Shown here: piece by piece, positions 23,340-34,539 of the stretch
How positions within the stretch are numbered: position 1 is the first letter of the stretch
Layout: every line of letters begins with the position of its first letter
Origin: Persicaria tinctoria
Taxonomy: Eukaryota > Streptophyta > Magnoliopsida > Caryophyllales > Polygonaceae
Reading direction: 5' to 3'
NCBI GenBank assembly: GCA_037127255.1
Contig: JBANSL010000002.1
Span: 40,154,892 to 40,218,891, forward strand
Length of the DNA: 64,000 nt
Notes under the pieces: model-generated
What the model saw: the letters and a program-made list of their open reading frames with translations, nothing else
The model's database searches: none
Told to the model about the DNA's origin: nothing
Translations under genes and position numbers: made by a program

Positions 23340-24757
23340 TGAGTATTGTAGGTGAAATAGGTTTTTTTCTCAAGGAAGGTCATCCAATTGTCCACCTCTC
23401 TTCTGTGGCGACAACTTTGTGCATTGGAGGTCCCTAATGCAAATGTTTATCATTGATCAAGATATGAAACTTTAGGATTGCATTAGGATTGGACCACATG
23501 TTCCAAAGAAACCCTATGTTGTAGGAGAAGAAGTACCAAAGACGAAGGATGAATACAATCAAACCGATTTGGAAAATGTGGCAAAAAACTTCCGGGCCAT
23601 GAACATATTATATTGTGGTTTAAATGCTAACAAATTCAATCGTATTTCATCATGCAAAAGTGCTAAGGAAATCTGGGATAAGTTAGTAGTAACTTATGAA
23701 GGAACAAGCCAAGTGAAGGAAACAAAGATAAGCATTTACCTGCGCCAATATGAGTTGTTCAGGATGCTGCCCACAGAAACAGTGAAAGAGATGTTCACAA
23801 GATTCACGCAGATTGTAAACAACCTGGATTCTCGTGGCAAAACATTCACCAATGAAGAAAAAGGGAGGAAGATCTTGAGGAGCTTACATAAAGCTAAGTG
23901 GGGACTAAAAGTAACCGCAATAGAGGAAGCTCAAAATCTAACAACTTTGCCCCAGGATGATCTCCTTGGTAAATTGATTACCCACGAGATGATCCTTGGA
24001 GAAGAAGATGGAGAAGTAGCCTCTAGTGTGAAGAACTTGGCCTTAAAAGCTAAAAAAGGAAGAAGCTACCTCGGATGATGACGAGAATGAAGATGAAGAG
24101 GATCCATTCGCACTCATCACAAGAGGGCTAGCACGAATCCTCAAGATGAATAAGCAATTCGCAAACCGAGAATACAGTGGCACATCGAAGTCTAAAGGTA
24201 AACCATACAATTCCAATAAAAAGACTAAATCAATGGTTTATTTTGAATGTGGTGATACAGAACACCTAGTCAAGGATTGTCCACAAAAGAAAAGGAACAA
24301 GTTTCGAAAGGACAACCAAAAGAAGAAAGCTATGATGGCTGCATGGAGTGATTCCGACTCCTCAAGTGACTCCGAGTCCAAGAACGAACAAGCAAATCTA
24401 TGCCTAATCGACGATCATGAAGAAACTCCTAAGAAGCATCTCAGAACTATTGTAAGAGACCTAATCTCAAGTCCTACTGCAATACTATCTTAATTTCTTC
24501 AAAATCTGATTTTAAATGAAGAACATTTTATCGTTGAAAATAACACCTTGAAAGGAAGTCTCTTGGAACAAGAAAAAGGCTTGAGTGAAATGTCGCTAGA
24601 AATGAGAAATCTCAAGGTCTCTCAGTCAGCCCTTGACATTAAAGTCAAAGCCTTGGAGACAGAAAATTCTGTCTTGAAGCAAGATCTTTCTTCTCTAAGT
24701 CTTTACACCAAGGAATTAGAGAAAGAAAATACAGGACACGTCTCGATAGGATGTTAG
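23340..24757 (+). pseudogene. Sirevirus gag (broken)
   Basis: The start ATG at 23340 is 55 bases after the primer site. The frame is lost after about 30 codons; a TAG replaces Trp in the 'MKL*DCIRIGP' stretch (about 23477). From 23569 the UBN2-type gag core is readable (KSAKEIWDKLVVTYEGTSQV). After an indel near 24070 comes an acidic stretch and then a zinc knuckle at about 24240: Y-F-E-C...H...C, where the first Cys is replaced by Tyr. From 24548 there is a heptad-like coiled coil (residues L, K and E rich) typical of Sirevirus gag C-termini. Confidence 0.82.
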
Positions 24758-24797
24758 GTGAGTACTAATCATCCCTTCACAAATACAGGACACGTCT
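24727..24797 (+). repeat. 17-bp direct repeat at an internal deletion
   Basis: AAATACAGGACACGTCT occurs at 24727-24743 and 24781-24797. On one side is gag coiled coil; on the other, sequence leading directly into RT. Protease and integrase, normally between, are absent. The duplicated phrase is probably a scar of the deletion. Confidence 0.7.
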
Positions 24798-24974
24798 GAA
24801 CAGACTCAAGACCTTGACCTGCAGGTTCAAGATCTTGAACAGATATTCCAAGGCCTTGAATTAGGGAATGCAGTTCAGGAACCAAACGATGAAACTGAGC
24901 CTCAGGGTCTTGGAGAAGCTTTAACATCTCAAAAGCCTAAACGATGAAAGTTCAAACAAGCCTCATCTCATCCA

Positions 24975-26596
24975 ATGGAGAATATCATATCAGATCCGAA
25001 ATCCGATATCCAAACTCGATCTAAAATAAGAAACTTGTGTCCTTTTTTCGCGTTTGTGTCTCTTGTAGAACCAAAGAATCCTACCGAACCACTTCAAGAC
25101 CCGGATTGGATCATGGCAATGCAAAATGACCCTAATGAGTTTGTAAGAAAGAAGGTTTGGACGCTCACTCCAAGACCCAAGCATCAATCTGTCATTGGCA
25201 CTAGATGGGTCTTTCGAAACAAGTTGGATGAGGACGGAAAGATAACGCGCAACAAAGCTAGACTCGTAGCACAAGGATACAATCAAGAAGAAGGTATTGA
25301 CTACGAGGAGACATTTGCTCCTTTAGCAAGGTTAGAGGCTATCCGAATTTTACTTGCTTTTGCACCATATATGGGTATTAAACTTTTTCAAATGGATGTT
25401 AAATGTGCTTTTCTAAATGGAATTTTAGAAGAGGAAGTATATGTTGCACAACCCCATGACTTTGAAAATGAGGATTTTCCAAATCATGTTTATAAATTAG
25501 ACAAGGCGCTTTATGGTCTCAAACAAGCCCCTAGGGCGTGGTATGAGAGATTCTCCAAGTATCTCCTTTAAAATGGTTTTAAACGTGGTTTGATCGATAA
25601 AACTTTGTTTATCAAGACTCGAGGTAATGACTTGTTAGTTATGCAAATTTATGTAGATGATATACTATTCGGTGCTACTAACAATTCTCTTTGCAAGGAA
25701 TTTTCTGATATTGTGTGTAAGGAATTTGAAATGAGTCTTATGGGAGAATTGCCGTTCTTCCTTGGACTACAAGTTTATCAAGCAAAGAACGGAATTTTCT
25801 TGAATCAAGGCAAGTATACGAGAGATCTGCTCAAGAAATACAAGATGGACAAATCAAAAGTCACCAAGACCCCAATGAGCTCAACACTTTCCCTATATCA
25901 AGATAAGAATGGTAAGAGTGTGAACCAAAAGGAGTATCGAGGTATGATTGGTTCACTTCTCTATCTCACGGCAAGTAGGCCCGATATTATGTTTAGTGTA
26001 TCTATGTGTGCAAGGTTCCAGGCTGACCCTAAAGAATCGCATCTCATTGCGGTTAAGAGGATTTTTCGCTACATAAATGGAACCCAAGACCTTGGTCTTT
26101 CGTATCCAAAACAAAGAAACTTTCACCTTATTGGCTATTCAGATGCATATTTTGCAGGTTACAAAGTCGATAGAAAGAGTAATTCAGATGCATATTAGGG
26201 TCATCCCTAATAAGTTGGCACTCAAAGAAACAAAATTATGTTGCACTTTCAACCGCATAAGCCAAATACATTGTTGCTGGAGCTTGTTGTTCTAAAGTAT
26301 TATAGATAGCTCACCAATTACGGGATCTTGGCTTTGATTTGAAAGGTATTCCTATTAAGTCCGATAATACAAGTGATATATCTATCACTAAAAATTCCGT
26401 GCAACATTCACGAACGAAGCATATCGATGTAAGGTATCATTTTATTCGGGATCATGTGGAGAAATGGGACGTATCCATATCCTTTATCTCAACTGGTTTG
26501 AAACTTGTTGATATTTTCACTAAACTATTGCATGAGGATAGATTTAATTTTATTCAATTAGAACTTGGTATGCTTAATAAAGATGCAATGATTTAG
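24975..26596 (+). pseudogene. Sirevirus reverse transcriptase and RNase H (broken)
   Basis: The RT reads [55 protein letters not shown] and [15 protein letters not shown], then a stop at 25571; it continues after an in-frame TAA with the catalytic IYVDDILFGATN (about 25650). The RNase H part starts at SDAYFAGYKVD (about 26140) but is frameshifted and stop-containing until 26339, then reads KHIDVRYHFIRD to a stop at 26594-26596. GGGGGAGCAAAG right after it resembles a polypurine tract. Confidence 0.85.
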
Positions 26597-27102
26597 GGGG
26601 AGCAAAGATGACTAAGACCTCAAGGTCTTGAAAAGTCATTTCAAGCCCTTGACTATTTATATCGTATAACGAAATTAAATTGGATCAAATCTTGTGGCTA
26701 TTATCTTAATAAATACTGGCCATTTAGATTTTTTTTTTCGTAACAGATTTTGGAAAAGGATTTTATTGCTTAAAATCTATTTTTCATTAAAAATTGTGTT
26801 TTTGGAAAAAGGATTTGGAGAAAGATATTGTAACCAATTTTTAAAATCAAATCCTTTCATCTCATTTGAATTTTAAAAGGAAAAATGATTTTTTTTCCTG
26901 TGTAATCTCCTATTTTCCATATTGGTTGAACTAAAATGATTTCTCCCCTTCTTGGAACTTATCCAAGAAGTTTCCCCTTCATCTCTTTCTTATTTAACCC
27001 GTCACACGTCTCTTCCCTTCACACGGCTCAACACACTCTCTCTTTACTCTCTCACTGCTCATTTGTCCTCTCTATTTCTCAAAGCTTCAACCGTCTATTT
27101 TC

Positions 27103-28614
27103 ATGGCGCCCAAGACCTCTCATTGTAATCCTGGCTCATCTGGAAAAGGAAAGCTCCCAATGTCAAAGAAGCGAAAGGAAATCAAAGAAGAAGACACCTT
27201 CATCATTCATTCCTGTTCATCTGAAGACGCTCCCTCTCCGATAGAGACGCCGATGCCTATGCCCAGCCTTCCAACGTCATGGTTCTGAAACTTCGAAGCA
27301 GCAGGTAAGTGGCTCGATACCTTAAGTTCATGAAAGCTATGCTTGTGTGATTCCGTTGATCCTGCTTTTCTTGAATCCCTTAATCTCCCTTGCATCACCC
27401 TCCTGGAAGGCATCGCCTTGTGGCCTATTCTGAACCCTGGCAATGTTCATTACCCTCGTCTTACTCACCTCTTCTTTGTTAATCTTACCTTCAAGTGAGA
27501 CCGAGGAAATCAAACCCCTAAACACCACTATTTGCAACATCAAAATTGAACTCACCCCTACTGTCATAGCCAATATCTTTGGCCTTCCAAAAGAAATTTC
27601 CACCGATGGTCACCCCTCTCGTCCAGATTGCGTCTCCCTTGCTAAAGGGATGTTTTTTATGCCATCGTCTTCCTACACCCCGGCTCGCCAATTAAACCAC
27701 AATGTTCTTAAGTTAGAAGCAAAAATCATCTTTACCATTCTAGGTAGGTGTATCATTCCTATATCGCACTCTCAGGAACTGATCACCGATCAACTTCTGG
27801 CCCTTCTCTACCTTGTGATGTCTGGTTACGAAATTGGTGTCCCTAACCTGATATTGACCCACATGGTTCACACCATTTCCTCCTCTCGCGACATTCCTCT
27901 GCCTTACGGCAATCTTCTCCCTCACATTTCCAAATACTTTCTTCTGGACACATCCCTTGAGGAGAAATCGATTCATCTGGGGAAAGTGGATGTGCACTTC
28001 TTCCAGCGGATTGGAATCATCATGGTTGCGGATAGGTCTTGGAAATTGAAGGGCGATCTGACTCTAGAGGAGATAGCAGCGACTCCTGGCCTTCAACTGG
28101 AATCAGCTCTTTCATCTTCTATGTCCGAGGAACGTTTGGAGGAACTAGAATTAGGTCTTGATGCACTAAGGAGAGATGTCATTGATTTCCAGTTCGAGAT
28201 GTCCGACAAGCTTGATCAGACTCATGAGCTTCTGGCCATGGTCAATGCAAAAATCAACAACATGTTCCATCTCAATGCACAAACATTTACCTATGATGGG
28301 AACATCTCCCCCTCACCAAAGAAGTTGTTGAACACTGCAAAGCCAAGGCCGCCAACGTGATCTTCAACTGTGAGCAATCCGTTCGCAACCGGCCTATTCT
28401 TTGCCATGTAGTTTCAGAACCTTCCATCATCACCGTCGAGGCTTACGGCGTCATCAAGAACTACAAGAAGAAGGTTGAGCAGCGTCGCATTGATGAGATG
28501 ATCAAAGAACAGAAGCTTGCCCAAGCCCACCGGCGTTGGAAGAGGAATGTTGAGAAGGATGTTCACGGAAAAAAGAATGAGAAGGATGATGGGAACCCTG
28601 GCTTTGGGAAGTGA
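27103..28614 (+). pseudogene. Extra ORF between pol and 3' LTR (putative plant transposon protein domain)
   Basis: It occupies the 'env-like' position of Sireviruses. The start at 27103 (MAPKTSHCNPG) is followed by a basic region (KKRKEIKEE) and a frame change. About 27340-28060 encodes a globular region with the pattern YPRLTHLFFVNLTF ... LNHNVLKLEAKIIFTILGRC ... LITDQLLALLYLVMSGYEIG, resembling the domain named 'putative plant transposon protein' that accompanies plant LTR elements. An indel near 27496 and another near 28357 break it; the tail has coiled-coil character. I see no signal peptide or clear membrane anchor, so an envelope role is not supported by sequence. Confidence 0.6.
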
Positions 28615-28965
28615 CATGACGAGTGATTTCAAGACCCCTTCTCTCTATTTTCTGTCTATCTTTTGAACTATGATGATTGTGTTTTGATCGGTTGTTGTCC
28701 TTGAAACTTGGTTTCACACTTGTTTCCTGCCTCTCCATTGTCGAAAGACAAAAAAGGGGAGACTTGGTATTGTTTGCTTTTGGTACTGTTGGTTTTGGAT
28801 TTTGCTAGTATTGGTTTTAGATTTTATAACTTATGCCATGATGATCCAACATAGCCGCTATGATATGATGAATTTGTATATGTTTAATTTGTATTTAGTA
28901 TTTATGCTTGACTAATCTGCAGGGCATAAATCCAATTTGTTTTATCTTTCATCAAGGAGGAGATT

Positions 28966-30158
28966 GATAGCTCCCTCGCCTCCTTGATGAAATTCATACG
29001 CTATAGTATCACTTTTGCAAATTGATGAAAGTCAAGCTATAAGGTATAAGGTATTATAGCTTAAGACAAATTAGAAATTTAAATAACGCAGATTATTTAT
29101 TGTACTTGGATTTAAAGTTTGTTTTAAATCTATGTTATTTGACTAGACGATGGTATGTATTTCCGCAATTGCAAATATTCAGTTGTTATCTAATTAGATT
29201 TAGATAGAGATATTTTGGGGATCAAATATATTTGCTTGGTTCTAGAATTAATCCGTGTGCAGAAGGATTCAATTTCAAATTCAAAGCATAACATGCCGAT
29301 ATTATTGCTAGAGAAAATCTTAGCAGCTGGTTCGAAAATCTGGGTTGAAGATTTGAAGGAAGGCTCCCCCGAATCAAAATCTGAAACGCTCCCAGTAATT
29401 CAAAATTGAATTAGCGTTGGACTGTTGAGGAAATCTGGGAGCAAGATCAGCAGCAAGAGAAGAGGAACGACACTATAAAAATAGAAGATGAGTGGCATTC
29501 ATCGACACATCTTCACCAGCTCCCTTCTGTGATAAAAAAGCTTTCAACTTCATTCTCCAGTGCCGCCTGCTGATCAGTTTTTCTTAATCTTGTTGTAGTT
29601 GCCTTTATCTTTGAGAGTTAGGAAAATATATGAGCATCATAGTATAAGTTAATCCCTGTTATACTAAGAGCATCATAAACTCAAACGTATCTCACTTAGG
29701 TGTGGCCAAGGGGACTTTTATTTCTCTGAAATTTGGGTTGACTAGATAGACGCGGGTTAGGCTTCAAGTGTTAGAAGAGAGGAAGTTCATCTAGGTTGTA
29801 TCTAGGACTCATAACGAAAAGAGGAATAAAAGTTGTTTGAATCCTACGGGTTGGATAACCCTAGGCGGAGACGTAGGCTGGTTTAGAGCCGAACTTCGTT
29901 AACAATTCCTGTGTTTATCATATTTAATTTCTGCACTTACGTTTATTTTATTTGTCGTAGCTTCAGCAAAACTCAGTTCCATTTCAAGACCCTTGAAGTC
30001 AGGTGCAAGGCCTTGAGATCCAGTTTAGAGCCCTTGAAGTTGCTATTGTAGGAGACTTCGCAAAAATTTATCATACTCTATTCAACCCCCCCTCCCCCCG
30101 GCGGCCCCTTCTAGAGTATTTGTCTTATTATCATTTATATTAAGTACTCGATTCTTCA
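28966..30158 (+). repeat. Sirevirus 3' LTR
   Basis: It probably starts TGATAGCTCCC right after the purine tract AAGGAGGAGAT, and ends GATTCTTCA at 30158 (1193 bp). Another purine tract, AAAAAAGGGGAGAC, lies upstream at about 28750. The C-rich box near the end (about 30086-30110) matches the 5' LTR in position. Confidence 0.8.
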
Positions 30159-31137
30159 CAGTCGATGAACAAACGTTAACGGAAGGAGGAGGTATACGTC
30201 GGTGACTACGCTGGAGACCTTTATATAGTTGGGTGACCACCCCGGGGGTGGATTCAAGTATGTCTTTGGGGATTTCGAATTGGGATATTGCCTCGTGTTT
30301 CCAAAAATTAGGGTTTTGAATTGGAATTTTAACTCTGAATTTCAGCATTCGGGGTTTTCAATTTCGAATTTTGTGTTCTCTTTTGATAAAATCTTTTACT
30401 ACTTGGACAACCTCCATCTATCAGCTATACAAACTTTGTAATAAGCTATCCCTTGTTCATAAAATGTTGATTCATCTGTCTAAAACATGAAACTTCAAAC
30501 TCCTAGCCATCATCTTGTCCAATTCTTCTTCGAATGCTAATGTACAAGGATATGTGTAAGATGCTTATCTATAACTGTATATGATATGTGCAAGTATGAA
30601 TTATATGTATGCTGAAATTGCTTAGCAAAAGTCGAGAATAGAGAGTGAAGAGGCATTGACATCCTTAAGGAAGGAGAGGCTTCAATTTCGGCATGTTACT
30701 TTTATGATGCAAGCTTCATAGTCCTTTTTTTTAAGCGTTACGACATCGTTTGCTTTGTCAGGGCAAAAATTAAGAGCCATAAAGCTGGGTTAAAGCTAGT
30801 TCTTTTTTTGAGTAAACTCAAGTTTTTTTCAACTACAATTATGTAAATAGGATGTTAAACATACCATAATGTCTTCTTTACTACAACCATAAAGATTGCT
30901 ACACATGTGTCCACTAATATGCTAAATTAAGAAGTCTCAAATGAAAAAAATTGTATTTGTTACACCTTATGATATTGTGTGTTTTGCAATAGCACTATGA
31001 TCATAGGCAAAAATAGAGTTGTTAAAGTTCCGAATTCCATTAAAATCCTTCTAATATTGTGTTTCAATCTTGATACTGCCTGCACATTCATATGTTTAGT
31101 AATAGCACAAGAAAACATATTCTGAATGTAAAGTTTT
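30159..31137. other. Intergenic DNA
   Basis: No gene recognised. A 70-codon open frame near 30229 overlaps 'gggggtggattcaagtatgt'-type sequence but shows no domain. The remainder is AT-rich. Confidence 0.35.
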
Positions 31138-31469
31138 TCAGTGTGTGTCAATGAAATGCAAGTATATTTTTATACCTTGACGTTGTGTAACAGGAGGAGC
31201 ACTTGAGACGCCACCAACATTGTTTGTGCGTTGATGCCCATGGAAAGCTAGTCCCACATCTTTCCCCGTCTTCGGAACTAATCTAAGTTTCATTGTTTTG
31301 AGTTCCATTTCACGTTCCTCTTCCCAAGCCTCCAAGGTTTCGTTTCCCTGTAACATCTTGATGGCTTCTTCCCTCTTCGAGATCATCTTGTCCTTTTGCT
31401 CGTTCATATCCAACTTTTTCTATCATGTTTTGGAGTTGTATAATTTTAATCTCTAATTTTATCTTACTA

Positions 31470-31539
31470 AGCCTATTAGCTCAAATGATAGAGCGATGTA
31501 TTTAGATACAAAAATGTGGGTTCGAATCCCACACAAGCT
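31470..31539 (+). other. tRNA-like sequence
   Basis: It has an A-box-like TAGCTCAAATGATAGAGC and a strong T arm, GTGGG TTCGAAT CCCAC. The anticodon region folds only as a short hairpin and the acceptor ends do not pair well, so this is probably a pseudogene or tRNA-derived repeat. Confidence 0.45.
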
Positions 31540-31943
31540 ATCTAGATATTGAGTTTGATTCTATGAATGATATGTGCAATTATCATGTTAGTTATCATGT
31601 TGCTTAGCCTTGGGCTTCTGTGAACAATTACTATAAGATATATCCTTTTGGGTTGTTTTAAATTTTCTCTTAACCATATTTTCTTGAAAAGAAATCATAA
31701 ATTCTTACAAGATCGGAAGCCATTTTCTTCCATGTGATATGTTTGTGCGTGGAAAAAGAATCCAAGAATTTAATGTCCAAAAAATATTACACTTTTCTAA
31801 AGGTGGTGTCTATAGGAAAAATCTTTTTCAACTAGAGTATTCTCTGACGGTGTGAGTTGAAAAGAGTGGAATTCTCGACTTCATTTCAATATGATATGTG
31901 TGTGGATATGTTTTCAACCATGATAACAACTCAATATCCCGGT

Positions 31944-31998
31944 AGCTTATGTGAGATTGGAACCCACTTCATTGCTCTACCAATTGAGCTAATAGATC
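31944..31998 (-). other. tRNA-like sequence, inverted relative of the one at 31470
   Basis: On the minus strand it reads TATTAGCTCAATTGGTAGAGC, then GTGGGTTCCAATCTCACATA, matching the 31470 copy at both boxes but with a shorter middle (about 55 nt). It lies 400 bp away in opposite orientation. Confidence 0.45.
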
Positions 31999-32997
31999 AC
32001 AAAAAATTAGCTACACAACCAAGCAAGAGGTTTGGTATCCCTGATGTACAAAATCACATCCGTGTGCCTAAGCACATTTAACTTCTTTCTTCTCAATGTC
32101 TTGCACATTATGTTATAGATGTTATAAATTTATATATTGTCTTGCACATTTGCTTTGTAGTGATTAGACGAACGAATATGGCGAGACACTGCACGAGACA
32201 AGAAGCGACTATGAGTACAAACAAATTAACAATCAATAGTTTCACAACCAATCCCCAAAACTTAGCATATTCAATGAGTACAAGCAAACAATAAAAAATT
32301 TCACAACCAATCCCCAAAACTTAGCAATATATAAAACGAATTAATCCAAAAAAACAAAGCATAAACAAATAAATGAATTCAAATCTCTTACACACAAATC
32401 TACCAACAAGTTATCCCTAATTTAGTAAATTAGAAGCTTAGAATGGAAGAAATAGATCACATACCTGCACTCATCCGGTGGAAATCTAAGTCAAACAACT
32501 CTAATTTGGAGAATGAGTTGGCAATTGTAATTTTTCCCAACAGGAGTGACGACGTTTTTCAAACTTTATAAATTTGAGTTCATAAAATTTATAGTTTTAA
32601 TAAGGCGACATTTTACAAATATCATAAATTTTATGACGTTTTCAAAACACCATAAATAAATTGTGTTATATAAATTTACCACGTTTTGTAGTTAAATACC
32701 ATAAAAATATCTTTAATGGTATTTTTATGAAAAACATTAGTTTTTAAATGTCATAAATGACACCTAGTGATATATAGTATACTTTTGTGATAACATAACA
32801 AGAATTAATATCAACACATTTAAGTACTTCCATTCCCTTAATTTCAATAACTAATAAGAAATCCCAAAATTGATTTTAAAAATTACCAATAGAATCTGTT
32901 AGTTATAAATACATGAATTAAAATAATTAATAATTCTAATTTTAAGTAGACAATAAGGTTGAGGGAGTTTAATTTGATTTTTAAACATAAAAAAAAA

Positions 32998-33549
32998 AGT
33001 GTTCTAAAAATCGCGCCTAAGCACCGCCTAGGCGCTAGGCGGGAGGGCACCTAGGAATTTTTAAGCCTATGCGGCCTTCTAGGCGGAAATCCGCCTATGC
33101 ACCGCCTAGTCCCACCTAGGAGCCGCCTAGACTTCGCCTATGTCCACCTAGTCTCGTCTAGGCATCGCCTAGGCCCGCCCAGCCCAACGATTATTCCATT
33201 TTAGCTTCTAGGCATGTGATTAGTTGACTTAGGGTTTTTTATCCCCCAAGTCGGGATGTATTTGCCATTGAGTCGAACCTATTGTTTTAGATTTTAGGAG
33301 GTTTAATATCACTAGTTTGATGCATACTTTTTGCGTTTATTTACTTTAGTGTTAGTTAAGCACTGCAAATTTGGGTTTATAAGTGATATTATGAATTATT
33401 ATTACATTATATGAGTTATATTAAAATATAAGGAAATAATAAGTTTGTTCTAAGTCCGCTTAGGTGCCGCCTAGGCACCCACCTCGCCGCCTAGGTGCTA
33501 GGTGGCCACCCACCGCCTAGCGGCCGCCTAACGTCTTTTAGAACATTGA
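32998..33549. mobile_element. hAT-like MITE, copy 2 (CTAGGCG-rich)
   Basis: Reverse-complement relative of 489-1068, with ends AGTGTTCTAAAAATCG and TTTTAGAACATTG. It is clearly alignable along its whole length, including the AT-rich centre ('cactaaagtaaataaacgca' inverted). Its A-rich left flank prevents a secure target duplication. It abuts the orphan domain at 33560. Confidence 0.7.
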
Positions 33550-33559
33550 TAAAAAGAAA

Positions 33560-34058
33560 GGAAGGTTGATTAATGTGGTGCGTGATGCTTTATACGATGA
33601 GTACTTGAAAGTCGGAATCTCTGTTCGTAAAGAGGTGTCTATTGGAATGGTTGATGACAAGAGAGGGGAGCTTCGACCCGCTGATATTCTGTTCTACAAC
33701 TGGTTCCAAGGAAAAGACACTTGTGTGGACACTACAGGAACTTCTATCTTCAGTGCGGCTGGATTTTCAAGTTTCATTCCTGGTAAAGCGGCTAGAGGGG
33801 CAGTTGATAACAAGAGGAAGAAGCTAGTACGAAGATATTTGCAGGGCCAAAGGCTATCCCTTTCTGCCGTTCTCTTTTTCCACTATTGGTGACTTAGAGG
33901 ATGATGCTATGGGGCTTCTCAAGCGGGTGTGCGGGGTCGCTAAGGGGGTACCGGGATATAGTAGGGGTTTTTGTCACAATTTGACTAGGATTGCATTTGG
34001 TATTCAAAAGGGATGCGAAGCTCAGCTTGTTAGCCGACATCGATCTAATTTCATGTAG
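33560..34058 (+). pseudogene. Orphan mobile-element domain with RPAD...DxTG pattern
   Basis: The frame from 33566 reads VRDALYDEYLKVGISVRKEV, then LRPADILFYNWFQG and CVDTTGTSIFSAAGF. After an indel near 33846 it continues as FSTIGDLEDDAMGLLKRV, then RIAFGIQKGCEAQLVSRHRS and a stop at 34056-34058. I recall this arrangement from a domain found repeatedly in plant genomes next to reverse-transcriptase-like proteins. The spaced K-E, D and D-x-T residues are compatible with a PD-(D/E)XK nuclease-like fold, but that is inference. Only the C-terminal about 165 codons are present. Confidence 0.5.
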
Positions 34059-34106
34059 ATATTTTAGTACTTTAATACTATCTATTATTATTATTATTAA
34101 AAAAAC

Positions 34107-34108
<2 letters not shown>

Positions 34109-34172
<64 letters not shown>
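34109..34172. repeat. (AAT)n microsatellite
   Basis: About 21 uninterrupted AAT repeats, preceded by an inverse (ATT)n run near 34084. Confidence 0.95.
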
Positions 34173-34299
34173 TTAATATATTATTAAATTTAAAATATTT
34201 ATTCATGGAAATTAAATTTATATTGGAAGGTGAAGGAAAATATTAATTGTCACCTTCAACAAATTTATATATTTAAAATTTAATTATTCTGTTTTATAG

Positions 34300-34529
34300 A
34301 TTTTTTTTACCTTGACATAGAATTTGTACTTTTTTAGCATTTGTTACAATAGAATGTAAAAGGTGTTGCATAAGCAAAAGTGTTACATTATTCTAAATGA
34401 TGTTACTTCCAATGTAACATATTTTGTGCTAATGTAACAATTTGCTAATAAAGGTTCAAATATGTTATAATAGATAGATATGGTAACACTTTATAAAAAT
34501 GTTACATTAGATCCTAAAATGTAGTAGTG
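34300..34529. mobile_element. CACTA-like terminus with TGTTACA repeats
   Basis: It ends at TAGTAGTG (inverted: CACTACTACATTTTAGGATC). The preceding 200 bp carry about seven TGTTACA/TGTAACA motifs in both orientations, the usual subterminal design of CACTA elements. It abuts the start of a minus-strand Sirevirus gag, suggesting insertion there. The partner end was not found. Confidence 0.5.
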
Positions 34530-34539
34530 AGTGCTCATG

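Larger units (their letters stand above)
22443..30158 (+). mobile_element. Sirevirus-like Copia retrotransposon (internally deleted)
   Basis: Order: 5'-truncated LTR, primer site, gag with zinc knuckle and coiled coil, RT-RNase H, extra ORF, 3' LTR. The C-run near the LTR end, the coiled-coil gag extension and an ORF between pol and the 3' LTR are features of the Sirevirus (Maximus/SIRE) branch. Protease, integrase and the start of RT are deleted. Stops and frame changes occur throughout. The 5' LTR lacks its first about 345 bp, so a target duplication cannot be tested. Confidence 0.85.
31138..32773 (-). mobile_element. CACTA-like remnant (one end plus exon-like pieces)
   Basis: Read on the minus strand, the sequence starts CACTAGGTGTCATTTATGAC at 32773 and is followed by AT-rich subterminal repeats built on 'cataaa/tttatg' (32520-32760), as in CACTA elements. 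A splice-donor-like GTGCAGGTATGTG follows at about 32465. Further in, 31138-31440 encodes a Lys/Glu-rich coiled-coil piece ending at a donor-like CAAGGTATAA. This resembles the C-terminal helices of Ptta/En-Spm-type proteins but is too short to be sure. No opposite terminus was found. Confidence 0.35.

Noticed and set aside
34083..34172. Poly-Ile peptide at the end of a 61-codon frame
   Set aside because: A translation of the (AAT)n/(ATT)n microsatellite.
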